Shown: positions 1 through 7,052 of the stretch, one piece after another | Position numbering within the stretch: the stretch's first letter is position 1 | Layout: each line of letters opens with the position of its first letter | DNA from: JBHOQX01 sp042408595 | Lineage (GTDB): Bacteria > Chloroflexota > Chloroflexia > Chloroflexales > Roseiflexaceae | Length of the DNA stretch: 64,000 nt | Assembly (NCBI GenBank): GCA_042408595.1 | Contig: JBHOQX010000109.1 | Coordinates: 1-64,000, forward strand | Direction of reading: 5' to 3' | The notes under the pieces: model-generated | What the model was told of the DNA's origin: nothing | The model's database searches: none | Seen by the model: the letters and a program-made list of their open reading frames with translations, nothing else | Translations under genes and position numbers: made by a program

Positions 1-263
1 GATTTGCCGCTGTCTGGCTGCGGGCTGCCGCATGAATCGTCGCAAGCAAGCGCCAAATACCTACCAGCTCTTGCTAGACCTCCCAGAGGTTGTTCCCGTA
101 CCCCATCGCACGGAGGTCGCTTAACTTGATGCGCATGGGCGTCGCCCCGCCGAACCCCCTTCGTGGGCGCGCGAACAAGAACGCCGTGGCGGGCCGGCGG
201 CCCGCCCCACCTTCCGTCGTGCGGGCGACCGCGAATGCCCTGCCGATCAGCAACGATACGACG
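1..263. other. Non-coding lead-in before the first gene
   Basis: I see no convincing gene here. An in-frame upward extension of the next gene reaches a TTG at 90, but the encoded Arg/Pro/Ala-rich stretch has no family resemblance and precedes the obvious N-terminal hydrophobic segment. A GC-rich hairpin with 8-bp arms lies at 188-195 and 199-206. Confidence 0.4.
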
Positions 264-1562
264 ATGCTGTTTTTTCTGCCGCTGACGCTGCTATGTGTCG
301 TCGTCGTGTGGTGCTGCGCGCAGGATATCGTCCGCGAGCGGACCGCGCCGCGCCTCGGCCCCGCGCCTCCGCCGGCGGATGGCCCCTTTGTCTCGGTGAT
401 CGTGCCGGCCCGCAACGAGGCCGACGGGATCGGTGTGCTGCTTGACGGCCTGGCGCGCCAGACCTACCGTGCCTTCGAGGTGATCGTCGTCGATGACGAC
501 TCGACCGACGGTACGGGCGCGGTGGCCCGCGGCTTCACCGGGCGGCTGCCGGGCCTCCAGGTGCTGACAAGCCGTCCCCTGCCGGGCGGGTGGGCCGGCA
601 AGTGCTGGGCCTGCTGGCAGGCCGCCGCCCGCGCGCGCGGCGAATGGCTGCTGTTCCTCGACGCCGACGAGCGCCCCGCGCCGGAGCTGCTCGCGGCGCT
701 GGTGGGCCGGGCGCGGGCCAGCGGCGCCGACCTGATCACCTTGATGCCGCTGCTGCGCCTCGGCTCGCTCGCCGAGCGGCTGATGCTCCCGGCGTTCGGC
801 TCGATCCTGTACAGCCTGTATCCGCTGGCACTCGTCAGCGACAAAGGACGAAGGACAAAGGACGAACGCCCCGCGCCGGAGATAAGGAGGCAAAGAGACG
901 AGGCGACAAAGCGAGAAGTCGCAAGCCGATCTCGTGGTCTCCTGGTCTCCAGGTCTCGTCATCTGAAATCGCCGGTCGTCGTCCGGACACGTCCCGCCTT
1001 CGCCAACGGGCAGTGCATCTTCGTGCGCCGCGCGGCGTACGCGGCGGTCGGCGGGCACCGGGCAGTGCAGGAGAGCGTGCTGGAGGATGTCGAACTGGCG
1101 CAGCGGCTGCGCGCCGCCGGCTTTCGGCTCCACGCCGCCGCCGCCCCAGATCTGCTGGAGGTGCGGATGTACACCAGCTGGGCGTCCGTCGCCGAGGGGC
1201 TGGGCAAGAACGCGATCGCCGGCTACCGCAGCGGCGGCTGGCGCTCGGCGTGGGTCGGCACGCGCCAGGCGCTCATCGCGCTCGTGCCAGTCTGGTTGCT
1301 GATCGGCGCGGCGGGCTTCTGGCTGTGGCAGCCCTTCTCGCCCATGGCCTGGGTGTTGCTGCTGCACGGCGGTGGGTTGTGGCTGATCACGCTGGCCTCA
1401 CTCGGTTGGGTGATGCGGCGGCGCTACCGGATCAACCCGGCCTGGAGCTTGTGCTACCCGCTCGGCTTGGCGCTGTACTACGCCCTGGCGGCTCGCGCGC
1501 TCTGGCGCGTCCGCAGTGGCCGCGGCGTGCTGTGGAAAGGGCGGACGCTGGCGGGAGAATAA
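264..1562 (+). CDS. Family 2 glycosyltransferase, membrane-anchored (CruC/HpnB-like)
   Basis: Likely transfers a sugar from a nucleotide sugar to a lipid or carotenoid acceptor at the membrane. From the ATG at 264 (432 aa) the order is an N-terminal membrane segment (MLFFLPLTLLCVVVVW), a GT-A fold beginning FVSVIVPARNEADG near residue 42 with VVDDDSTDGT, an acidic LDADE motif in the DxD position, a later ESVLEDVELAQRLR acceptor/catalytic segment, and two to three C-terminal membrane helices. This layout matches hopanoid- and carotenoid-associated GT2 enzymes. CruF and a PlsC-like acyltransferase near 62 kb make a carotenoid glycoside possible, but that is inference. Codons 194-242 are an in-frame insertion of repeat-like sequence between GT motifs, so activity is uncertain. 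The start was chosen because the membrane anchor begins there. Confidence 0.75.
   Translation: MLFFLPLTLLCVVVVWCCAQDIVRERTAPRLGPAPPPADGPFVSVIVPARNEADGIGVLLDGLARQTYRAFEVIVVDDDSTDGTGAVARGFTGRLPGLQVLTSRPLPGGWAGKCWACWQAAARARGEWLLFLDADERPAPELLAALVGRARASGADLITLMPLLRLGSLAERLMLPAFGSILYSLYPLALVSDKGRRTKDERPAPEIRRQRDEATKREVASRSRGLLVSRSRHLKSPVVVRTRPAFANGQCIFVRRAAYAAVGGHRAVQESVLEDVELAQRLRAAGFRLHAAAAPDLLEVRMYTSWASVAEGLGKNAIAGYRSGGWRSAWVGTRQALIALVPVWLLIGAAGFWLWQPFSPMAWVLLLHGGGLWLITLASLGWVMRRRYRINPAWSLCYPLGLALYYALAARALWRVRSGRGVLWKGRTLAGE
843..989 (+). repeat. Degenerate heptamer repeat inserted in frame in the glycosyltransferase
   Basis: About 147 bp of the intergenic repeat type: acaaagg, acgaagg, acaaagg, acgaacg in tandem, then purine-rich and gtctcctg/gtctccag units. 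It lies inside the coding frame and adds 49 codons rich in Arg, Lys, Glu and Ser. Flanking codons resume conserved GT2 sequence (LALVSD before, RPAFANGQC after). Confidence 0.7.
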
Positions 1563-1578
1563 TGGAGACGCTCAGATA

Positions 1579-1636
1579 TCAGACAGGCAGCCCCGTGTCG
1601 TCTTCGTGCTGCCTGTCTGACCGTCTGCCTGTCTGA
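1579..1636. repeat. GTCTG-type short repeat with inverted copy before glgX
   Basis: A 13-bp perfect inverted repeat (1579-1591 and 1608-1620, core agacaggcag / ctgcctgtct) is followed by two more gtctg units at 7-8 bp spacing. The same repeat family recurs at 63.2 kb. It fills the space between the glycosyltransferase and glgX and could form a hairpin. Confidence 0.6.
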
Positions 1637-1651
1637 CTTCTGGAGAACACC

Positions 1652-3787
1652 ATGCGCACTATCTGGCCCGGCAAGCCTTACCCGCTCGGCGCGACCTGGG
1701 ACGGCCAGGGTGTCAATTTCGCGCTCTTCTCGCAGTACGCGACGCGTGTCGAGCTGTGCCTGTTCGACGCAGCGGACGCCCCGCGCGAGGCGGAGCGGAT
1801 CGAGATGCCAGAGCGCACCGACCAGGCATGGCACGTCTACCTGCCTGGCGTCCAGCCCGGCCAGGTCTATGGCTACCGCGTCTATGGGCCGTACGACCCG
1901 CAGAATGGCCACCGCTTCAACCCGCAGAAGCTGCTGGTCGATCCCTACGCCCGCGCGATCGCCGGGCCGATCCGCTGGCACGAGACGCTCTTCGGCTACC
2001 AGCCTGGCAACCCGCAGGAGGACCTGGTGGCCGACACCCGCGACAGCGCCCCCTACGCCCCGCGCTGCGTGGTGATCGACCCGTCGTTCGACTGGAGCGG
2101 CGACCGCCCGCCCGCCACGCCGCTGCACCGCTCGGTGATCTACGAGATGCACGTCAAGGGCTTCACCCGGCTGCATCCCGACGTGCCCGAGGCGTTGCGT
2201 GGCCGCTACGCCGGGCTGGCGCTCCCACCGGTGATCGACTACCTCACGTCGCTCGGCGTCACCGCCGTCGAGCTGCTGCCGATCCACCAGCACTTCCCGG
2301 AGCGGCACCTGGCGCGCAACGGCCTGCCGAACTACTGGGGCTACAACACGCTCGGCTTCTTCGCGCCGGACGCGCGCTACAGCAGCAGCGGCGACATCGG
2401 CGGACAGGTGCGCGAGTTCAAGGCGATGGTCAAAACGCTGCACGCCGCCGGGATCGAAGTTATCCTGGACGTGGTCTACAACCATACCTGCGAGGCTGAC
2501 CGGCTCGGGCCGACTCTCTCGTTCCGCGGAATCGACAACCGCAGCTACTACCGGCTGCCGCCGGACAACCGCCGCTACTACATGGACTACACCGGTTGCG
2601 GCAACACGCTGAACATGCTGCACCCGCGCACGCTCCAACTGGTGATGGACAGCCTGCGCTACTGGGTGCTCGAGATGCACGTGGACGGCTTCCGCTTCGA
2701 CCTGGCCTCGGCGCTGGCGCGCGGGCTGCACGAAGCCGATCGGCTTTCGGCCTTCTTTGACATCATCCACCAGGACCCGGTGATCTCGCAGGTCAAGCTG
2801 ATCGCCGAGCCGTGGGATGTCGGACCGGGCGGCTACCAGGTTGGCAACTTTCCGGTGCTCTGGGCTGAGTGGAACGGCAGATACCGCGACACCGTGCGAC
2901 GCTACTGGCGCGGCGACACCATCCCGGTGGCTGAGCTGGCCTACCGCCTGACAGGCTCCAGCGACCTCTACGAGCGGGATGGCCGCCGCCCATCGGCCAG
3001 CATCAATTTCATCACCTCGCACGACGGCTTCACGCTGCGCGACCTGGTCAGCTACAACCAGAAGCACAACGAGGCCAACCTGGAGGACAACCGCGACGGC
3101 GATAACAACAACAACTCGTGGAACTGCGGCGTGGAAGGGCCGACGGACGACCCGGCGGTGAACGAGCTGCGGGCGCGGCAGCAGCGCAATTTCCTGGCGA
3201 CGCTGCTTCTGTCGCAGGGTGTGCCGATGCTGCTGGCCGGCGACGAGCTGAACCGCACGCAGCGCGGCAACAACAACGCCTATTGCCAGGACAACGAGAT
3301 CAGCTGGATCAACTGGGAGCTGGACGCCCCGGCGCGTGAGCTGCTGGAGTTCACCCGGCGGCTGCTGCGGCTGCGGCGCGAGCACCCGGCGCTGCATCGC
3401 CGCCAGTTCTTCCAGGCGCGCCCGATCCACGGCGGCGCGGTGCGCGACGTTTGCTGGTTCCGCCCGGACGGCCAGGAGATGAGCGACCAGGAGTGGGAGA
3501 GCGGGCCGGCGACCTGCATGGGCATGCTGCTGGACGGGCAGCAGATGAAGGAATGGGACGAGCGCGGGCGCTACATCACCGACGACGTGCTGTTGCTGCT
3601 GCTGAACGCCCACCCGGCCGACGTGCCGTTCACGCTCCCCGGCGCGCCCGGCGACCCGCCGTGGGAGTTGGTGCTGGACACCGCCACCCCCTCGCTGTCG
3701 AGCATCCTGCCCGCCGGCAACGGCACGGCCTACCCGCTGCGGGCGCGCTCGCTGGCGCTGCTGCGGCAGGCGCGTGAGCGGAAGTGA
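1652..3787 (+). CDS. glgX: Glycogen debranching enzyme GlgX (GH13 isoamylase type)
   Basis: Hydrolyses alpha-1,6 branches of glycogen limit dextrins in the cytoplasm (EC 3.2.1.196 family). The 711-aa length is normal for GlgX. An N-terminal CBM48-like domain (PLGATWDGQGVNFALFSQYA, residues about 11-100) precedes the GH13 barrel. Catalytic residues are visible: nucleophile D350 in DGFRFDLA, acid/base E386 in LIAEPWD and transition-state Asp D458 in TSHDGF. The start ATG has an upstream GGAGAA ribosome site about 7 bases away. It is read in the same direction as the preceding glycosyltransferase but separated from it by an inverted repeat. It is followed by a palindromic terminator shared with the convergent gene. 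Confidence 0.95.
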   Translation: MRTIWPGKPYPLGATWDGQGVNFALFSQYATRVELCLFDAADAPREAERIEMPERTDQAWHVYLPGVQPGQVYGYRVYGPYDPQNGHRFNPQKLLVDPYARAIAGPIRWHETLFGYQPGNPQEDLVADTRDSAPYAPRCVVIDPSFDWSGDRPPATPLHRSVIYEMHVKGFTRLHPDVPEALRGRYAGLALPPVIDYLTSLGVTAVELLPIHQHFPERHLARNGLPNYWGYNTLGFFAPDARYSSSGDIGGQVREFKAMVKTLHAAGIEVILDVVYNHTCEADRLGPTLSFRGIDNRSYYRLPPDNRRYYMDYTGCGNTLNMLHPRTLQLVMDSLRYWVLEMHVDGFRFDLASALARGLHEADRLSAFFDIIHQDPVISQVKLIAEPWDVGPGGYQVGNFPVLWAEWNGRYRDTVRRYWRGDTIPVAELAYRLTGSSDLYERDGRRPSASINFITSHDGFTLRDLVSYNQKHNEANLEDNRDGDNNNNSWNCGVEGPTDDPAVNELRARQQRNFLATLLLSQGVPMLLAGDELNRTQRGNNNAYCQDNEISWINWELDAPARELLEFTRRLLRLRREHPALHRRQFFQARPIHGGAVRDVCWFRPDGQEMSDQEWESGPATCMGMLLDGQQMKEWDERGRYITDDVLLLLLNAHPADVPFTLPGAPGDPPWELVLDTATPSLSSILPAGNGTAYPLRARSLALLRQARERK

Positions 3788-3807
3788 CAATGAGGAAGAT
3801 TAATTAA

Positions 3808-3852
3808 ATAGCACTGGGTTTTCTATGCGTCGCATAGAAAACCCAGTGCTAT
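3808..3852. terminator. 45-bp near-perfect palindrome, likely bidirectional terminator
   Basis: Arms of 22 bp (3808-3829 and 3831-3852, cores gcactgggttttctatgcg and its complement) pair perfectly around a single central base. It lies between the convergent stops of glgX (3787) and the minus-strand gene ending at 3881. On the minus strand it is followed by an A/T-rich run (atttaattaatctt), which favours termination there. Confidence 0.65.
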
Positions 3853-3880
3853 ACTTACCAGTCCGCACTGCTATCGCCGA

Positions 3881-4543
3881 TTACCTTGTCCAGACAAAAT
3901 CCATCAGGTACTCTCCCGATCGCCCATCAAGTACCACATTGAAGTCATTGCTTCGGCTAGGCGCCCGTCCAGGTGGGCTGGAGGAATCAATTCCAATCCC
4001 TGACAACGTAATCAACCACACTAGCCGAGGCTTTGCAAATATAGCATCAGCAGCAAATCGAGCACTCTGATCTCTTGGTGGTATGCCCATGCCCTTATAG
4101 CTCAGCCACCCGAAGTGAGCAACAACACTTGAGGCCTCCTTGACTAAATCTCCATTACAGAGCATCAGCTGTTCAATCGTCCTATCTTTACCGAGAACTG
4201 ATCCGCTAACACTCGTTGGTCCTACAGGACCGAAAATCCAGTTTTCCGAGAGGAGACCTTCTCTTAGTTGCGCTACATCGGGAGGAAGTGGATGCGGATT
4301 TGCCTGAGAAGCTCCGCCAGGCAGGGAGGCTGATGGGCTAGGTGTTTGGTTAATAGTTGAAGAGTCGGTAGGATACGGTGTCGCAAGCTGAGCAATCAAG
4401 GGGGTTATAGCAGCAGATATAGGAGGTGCTGCGCTAGCATATTTCCTTTTAAATGCAAAATTCCCAAAAATCCACCCCATAGAAAAAAGGAGCAAAAAGG
4501 TAAAAATCGATGCGGCTATAAAAATATATCTCTGCTGTTTCAT
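3881..4543 (-). CDS. Membrane-anchored exported protein of unknown function
   Basis: A 220-aa protein from the ATG at 4543 (GGAG six bases upstream; a GTG one codon earlier is also possible). A short basic N-terminus (MKQQR) leads to a hydrophobic segment (YIFIAASIFTFLLLFSMGWIF), then a Pro/Ser/Thr-rich linker (about residues 50-90) and a C-terminal domain ending DGRSGEYLMDF. That ending resembles the final strand of small extracellular domains in secreted Chloroflexota proteins. I do not recognise a family. Base composition is clearly more AT-rich than its neighbours, suggesting later acquisition. It lies 25 bp downstream of another exported small gene and probably shares the promoter at 4845-4873. 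Confidence 0.7.
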   Translation of the reverse strand: MKQQRYIFIAASIFTFLLLFSMGWIFGNFAFKRKYASAAPPISAAITPLIAQLATPYPTDSSTINQTPSPSASLPGGASQANPHPLPPDVAQLREGLLSENWIFGPVGPTSVSGSVLGKDRTIEQLMLCNGDLVKEASSVVAHFGWLSYKGMGIPPRDQSARFAADAIFAKPRLVWLITLSGIGIDSSSPPGRAPSRSNDFNVVLDGRSGEYLMDFVWTR

Positions 4544-4568
4544 CACGAGCTCCGTTATACAAATCTAA

Positions 4569-4780
4569 CTAAGCTCCCGATGGCACAGAGGGATTCTTGT
4601 AAGCGATAGTAACCTGCACACCCTTATTCGATGTAGAATAGTCGTAGCCAGCGAAGAAATGAGCAGTCTGAGCGAATGAAGTATTTGAAATAACAGCAAG
4701 GCCAGCCGCTAATGCGGTTATGGATCCTACGACCAAAAAATTCTTCTCGTGAAAACAGAAGCCAACGCGGTTGTCTTCAT
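4569..4780 (-). CDS. Small exported protein, reading frame broken at a T6 tract
   Basis: Starting at the ATG at 4780 the frame reads MKTTALASVFTRRIF and stops at once. Adding one T in the run of six Ts (minus strand; plus-strand 4735-4740) restores a 70-aa protein. It has a classic signal peptide: basic n-region TRR, hydrophobic LVVGSITALAAGLAVI and a cut after NTSFA, followed by a short mature domain ending NPSVPSGA. A shorter TTG-initiated version (start 4736) is the alternative. The gene lies under a consensus promoter and 25 bp ahead of the next exported protein. The frame break could be slippage-controlled expression, a real mutation or a homopolymer read error. The function of the mature peptide is unknown. 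Confidence 0.5.
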
Positions 4781-4844
4781 AGTAAAATCATCTGTTGATC
4801 TTGCTGCGAACGAGAATTGAGTAGCTCACCTCCATTCTTGCCCT

Positions 4845-4873
4845 ATTATAGCTATGTGTTTAACGGTTGTCAA
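4845..4873 (-). promoter_or_regulatory. Consensus sigma70 promoter for the AT-rich islet
   Basis: On the minus strand TTGACA (4873-4868) and TATAAT (4850-4845) are separated by exactly 17 bp, a perfect housekeeping consensus. Transcription would start near 4838 and run into the small exported genes. A strong GGAGGTGA lies in the leader (about 4822-4832) without a well-placed start codon. Confidence 0.8.
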
Positions 4874-4953
4874 TGCCAATTTGGTTGTGCGACGTAAGTA
4901 GCCCTGAATGTCCGATCTCTGGCGTGTTGGCTCCCTTTCGTGGTTTCTTTCGC

Positions 4954-5430
4954 TCACGACACATACGGTGGCAGGTCGAGCACCTGGAAGCCATTCGGCC
5001 CCCTGACGACCCGGAAGGTGAACTGCGACCGCGGCGGCTGGTCGCTGCCGGGAATGTCGATCACCAGCCGCCGCCCGTCCGGGAAGACGAAGGTGACGGT
5101 GAAGAGGAACTCGCCGTTCGGCCCCATGCCGCCCGGGGTGATCGACGCCGGCGCGAGGCACCGGAGACCGTTCACACGGCAGCCGGATTCGAACAGGGCG
5201 GCCCGGTCGTCCGGCGCGATGCCCGGGTTCCAGTCCCGCAGGGTTTCGTAGCTGCCGCCGTAGAGCGCCGCCGCGCCCTGGTAGTCGCCGCGGCGCATCG
5301 GGTCGAGGAACTGCTCAAGGGTGGCCTGCGCCGCGGCAGCGTCGCGCCCGGCGGGGTTCGCCGTGGGCGCGGTGCAGGCGGCGAGGAGGTAGGTGAGGAC
5401 AAGGGTGACAGGCAAATGGGTTATTCGCAT
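4954..5430 (-). CDS. Putative lipoprotein, unknown function (full-length copy)
   Basis: A 158-aa protein with a lipoprotein signal (MRITHLPVTLVLTYLLAAC, lipobox LAAC), starting at the ATG at 5430. The mature part begins with a helical region (AAQATLEQFLDPMRRGDYQG), typical of small NTF2/DUF4878-like folds where a helix packs on a curved sheet. It continues through a Cys pair (SGC...LRC) to a beta-rich C-terminus ending LDLPPYVS. I do not know its function. A 196-bp core (5140-5335) recurs almost unchanged at 15394-15589 in a second copy that lacks the signal peptide. Both copies are on the minus strand. Confidence 0.75.
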   Translation of the reverse strand: MRITHLPVTLVLTYLLAACTAPTANPAGRDAAAAQATLEQFLDPMRRGDYQGAAALYGGSYETLRDWNPGIAPDDRAALFESGCRVNGLRCLAPASITPGGMGPNGEFLFTVTFVFPDGRRLVIDIPGSDQPPRSQFTFRVVRGPNGFQVLDLPPYVS

Positions 5431-5578
5431 GCCGGGACAGTCCTGTGCGCCGCGCCGCACTCACGGCATGGCTGTATCGTATGAAGAGCATTCTTTCAAT
5501 CCGGGCCACCAGCCGGTGGAGCGGGCTGCGTACCGCAGCCGAGCGCTTGAGCGCGTGCTGCGGCGTAGACCAACCGTG

Positions 5579-5606
5579 ATTCTTAATCTTCATTAGCTAT
5601 TGAGCG
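5579..5606. repeat. Short dispersed repeat (TCTTCATTAGC type)
   Basis: The sequence attcttaatcttcattagc plus tattgagcg resembles 11122-11150 (tcttgatcctcattagccgc then tgggcg), in the repeat block upstream of the BTAD regulator. Related atgaagatta fragments occur near 3790 and 10893. It lies between two lipoprotein genes. Confidence 0.4.
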
Positions 5607-5611
5607 CCGGG

Positions 5612-6274
5612 TTACCGGATGAACCATTCCGCAGGTTCCAGGCACGCAAACAATTCCGGCGGCGCCTCGTGCAGCCGCGAGGCGAGATAACCGCGGATCT
5701 GGGCTGCGCTCTCTGCCTGGCCGCCCCAGCCCTCGCCGTCGTAGCGGTAGCCGTCCGGCGTCACCTGCACTACGAAGATCGCCGGTTCGAGGTACGCCTT
5801 GAAGCTTGCCTGGAACAGCACCCAGTCGTCAACCCGATCGATCGACCGAATCTCGTCGAATTCGAAAGATCGAGTTGCCAGGTCTGCTGCTACGCGTCTC
5901 GGGATCTCTGCAAGCAGCGCCTGGCCGATCCTGCGCGCTTCCCCGGAATCCGGCGGGATGCGCGTGACCTTGACACACGGGTCATTCGCGGTTGCTGCCG
6001 TAAGCGTAGGCGGCGCGCTTGGCGCGGCGGTCGGCGCGGCGGGTGCATACGTTGGTGCCGCTGTCGCATGTGCCGGCGTGGCGGGCGGTGCTGCTGTCGC
6101 ATGCGTTGGCGGGGCGGTCGGCGCTGCTGATCTATCCGCCAGAGCGCCAGGGATGGGGCGGGGGGTCGTCGCCTGGGTTGGCTGATCGATGGACGGTGTT
6201 CCCCCACAGTCCACCAGAGCCAGCAACAGCAGCAGCAGCGGCCAGAAGCGTGGGACGATGTGAGCGCCAGGCAT
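5612..6274 (-). CDS. Putative lipoprotein with Ala/Thr/Pro linker
   Basis: A 220-aa protein from the ATG at 6274, which has GAGGAAAG directly upstream; an ATG 15 bases earlier lacks this. The signal peptide ends in lipobox ALVDC, so the mature protein should be lipid-anchored outside the cell membrane. Residues about 30-95 are a low-complexity linker of repeated APPTHATAAP-like units. The C-terminal globular domain (about residues 100-220) contains a Cys near its start and a Cys near the end (LFACLEPAEW). No family was recognised. It is in the same orientation as the lipoprotein at 4954-5430 but not clearly in one operon with it. Confidence 0.75.
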   Translation of the reverse strand: MPGAHIVPRFWPLLLLLLALVDCGGTPSIDQPTQATTPRPIPGALADRSAAPTAPPTHATAAPPATPAHATAAPTYAPAAPTAAPSAPPTLTAATANDPCVKVTRIPPDSGEARRIGQALLAEIPRRVAADLATRSFEFDEIRSIDRVDDWVLFQASFKAYLEPAIFVVQVTPDGYRYDGEGWGGQAESAAQIRGYLASRLHEAPPELFACLEPAEWFIR

Positions 6275-6436
6275 AGCTTTCCTCGGCAAAGTAAACCTGG
6301 AAACCGTCTCGCATGCGATGTGTAAACCTCGCGGGTGCTACTTCATACCTGTCCGAAGAATCAGGGGAGGGGCCTCGGGGAGGGCTTCGCCCCTCGCCGA
6401 AAACCCCACCCGCGCCGGAATATTTCGAATAGCCTC

Positions 6437-7052
6437 TTACTGGCACCACGCCGCACGCCTGACGCCGTCGTAAGCAGCCGTGACGCGGTAGTTCCGGGAC
6501 CAGACCCCAACTCCGGACGTATTATTTGCAGCTTCCACGATATCGTCATACCCGTTCGATCCCTCATTCCAGATGAGACCCACGTGGGTACTTTGCGCGA
6601 AAGCATCCATTCGCTCCGTGTTATTGTATGAGCCAGAACCGCAAGCGCTGCCAGTCCCACTACCACAAACATCTGAGCACGCGCCACTGCAGCCATCCCG
6701 GAAAGCGGTAGATGAGTACGGTCCGTGTACATTATCACCTTCGGGCCAATAGAAATACCCGGTGTTGCCGGTGGAGTCCTTCATTGCCCACGTCTTGAAA
6801 ACAAGACCAGAGCAGTCAGGTCCTTCACAAGAGGATCCGCCATCAGTAGGGCAGCCAGGGGTGTTATCAGAATTGCTGTCATCCCACCAACCGCCGCCCC
6901 ACTCATAGCCTTCGTACAATGCGCGATAGGCATAGTCACTTGCCTGGTTCCGATTCCAGCACGAGATATCCCATCCAGCAGTGACGGGATGGACGAAGAT
7001 GAGTGCTGCAACTGTGCCCAGAAATCAGGAGTCCACTCATCCGCAGCTTCAT
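6437..7052 (-). CDS. Exported NlpC/P60-like protein, frameshifted in the signal peptide
   Basis: The mature frame contains DCSGLVFKTW (candidate nucleophile Cys) and STHVGLIWNE (candidate His), the paired motifs of NlpC/P60 cysteine peptidases or amidases acting on cell wall. Other Cys-rich segments (CSGACSDVCGSGTGSACG) are unusual. In the mature frame the N-terminus is blocked by a stop. However, an ATG at 7052 with GGAGGTG six bases upstream starts MKLRMSGLL in another frame. Removing base 7025 joins it to FLGTVAALIFVHPVTAGW, a complete signal peptide, giving 204 aa. The ATG overlaps the TGA of the upstream gene (ATGA), indicating translational coupling. A one-base mutation or read error is likely; recoding is possible. 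The family call is moderate. Confidence 0.6.

Noticed and set aside
1478..3790. 770-codon open frame on the minus strand opposite glgX
   Set aside because: It is the complement of a well-supported GlgX gene in GC-rich DNA; its Arg/Val/His-rich product shows no family features.
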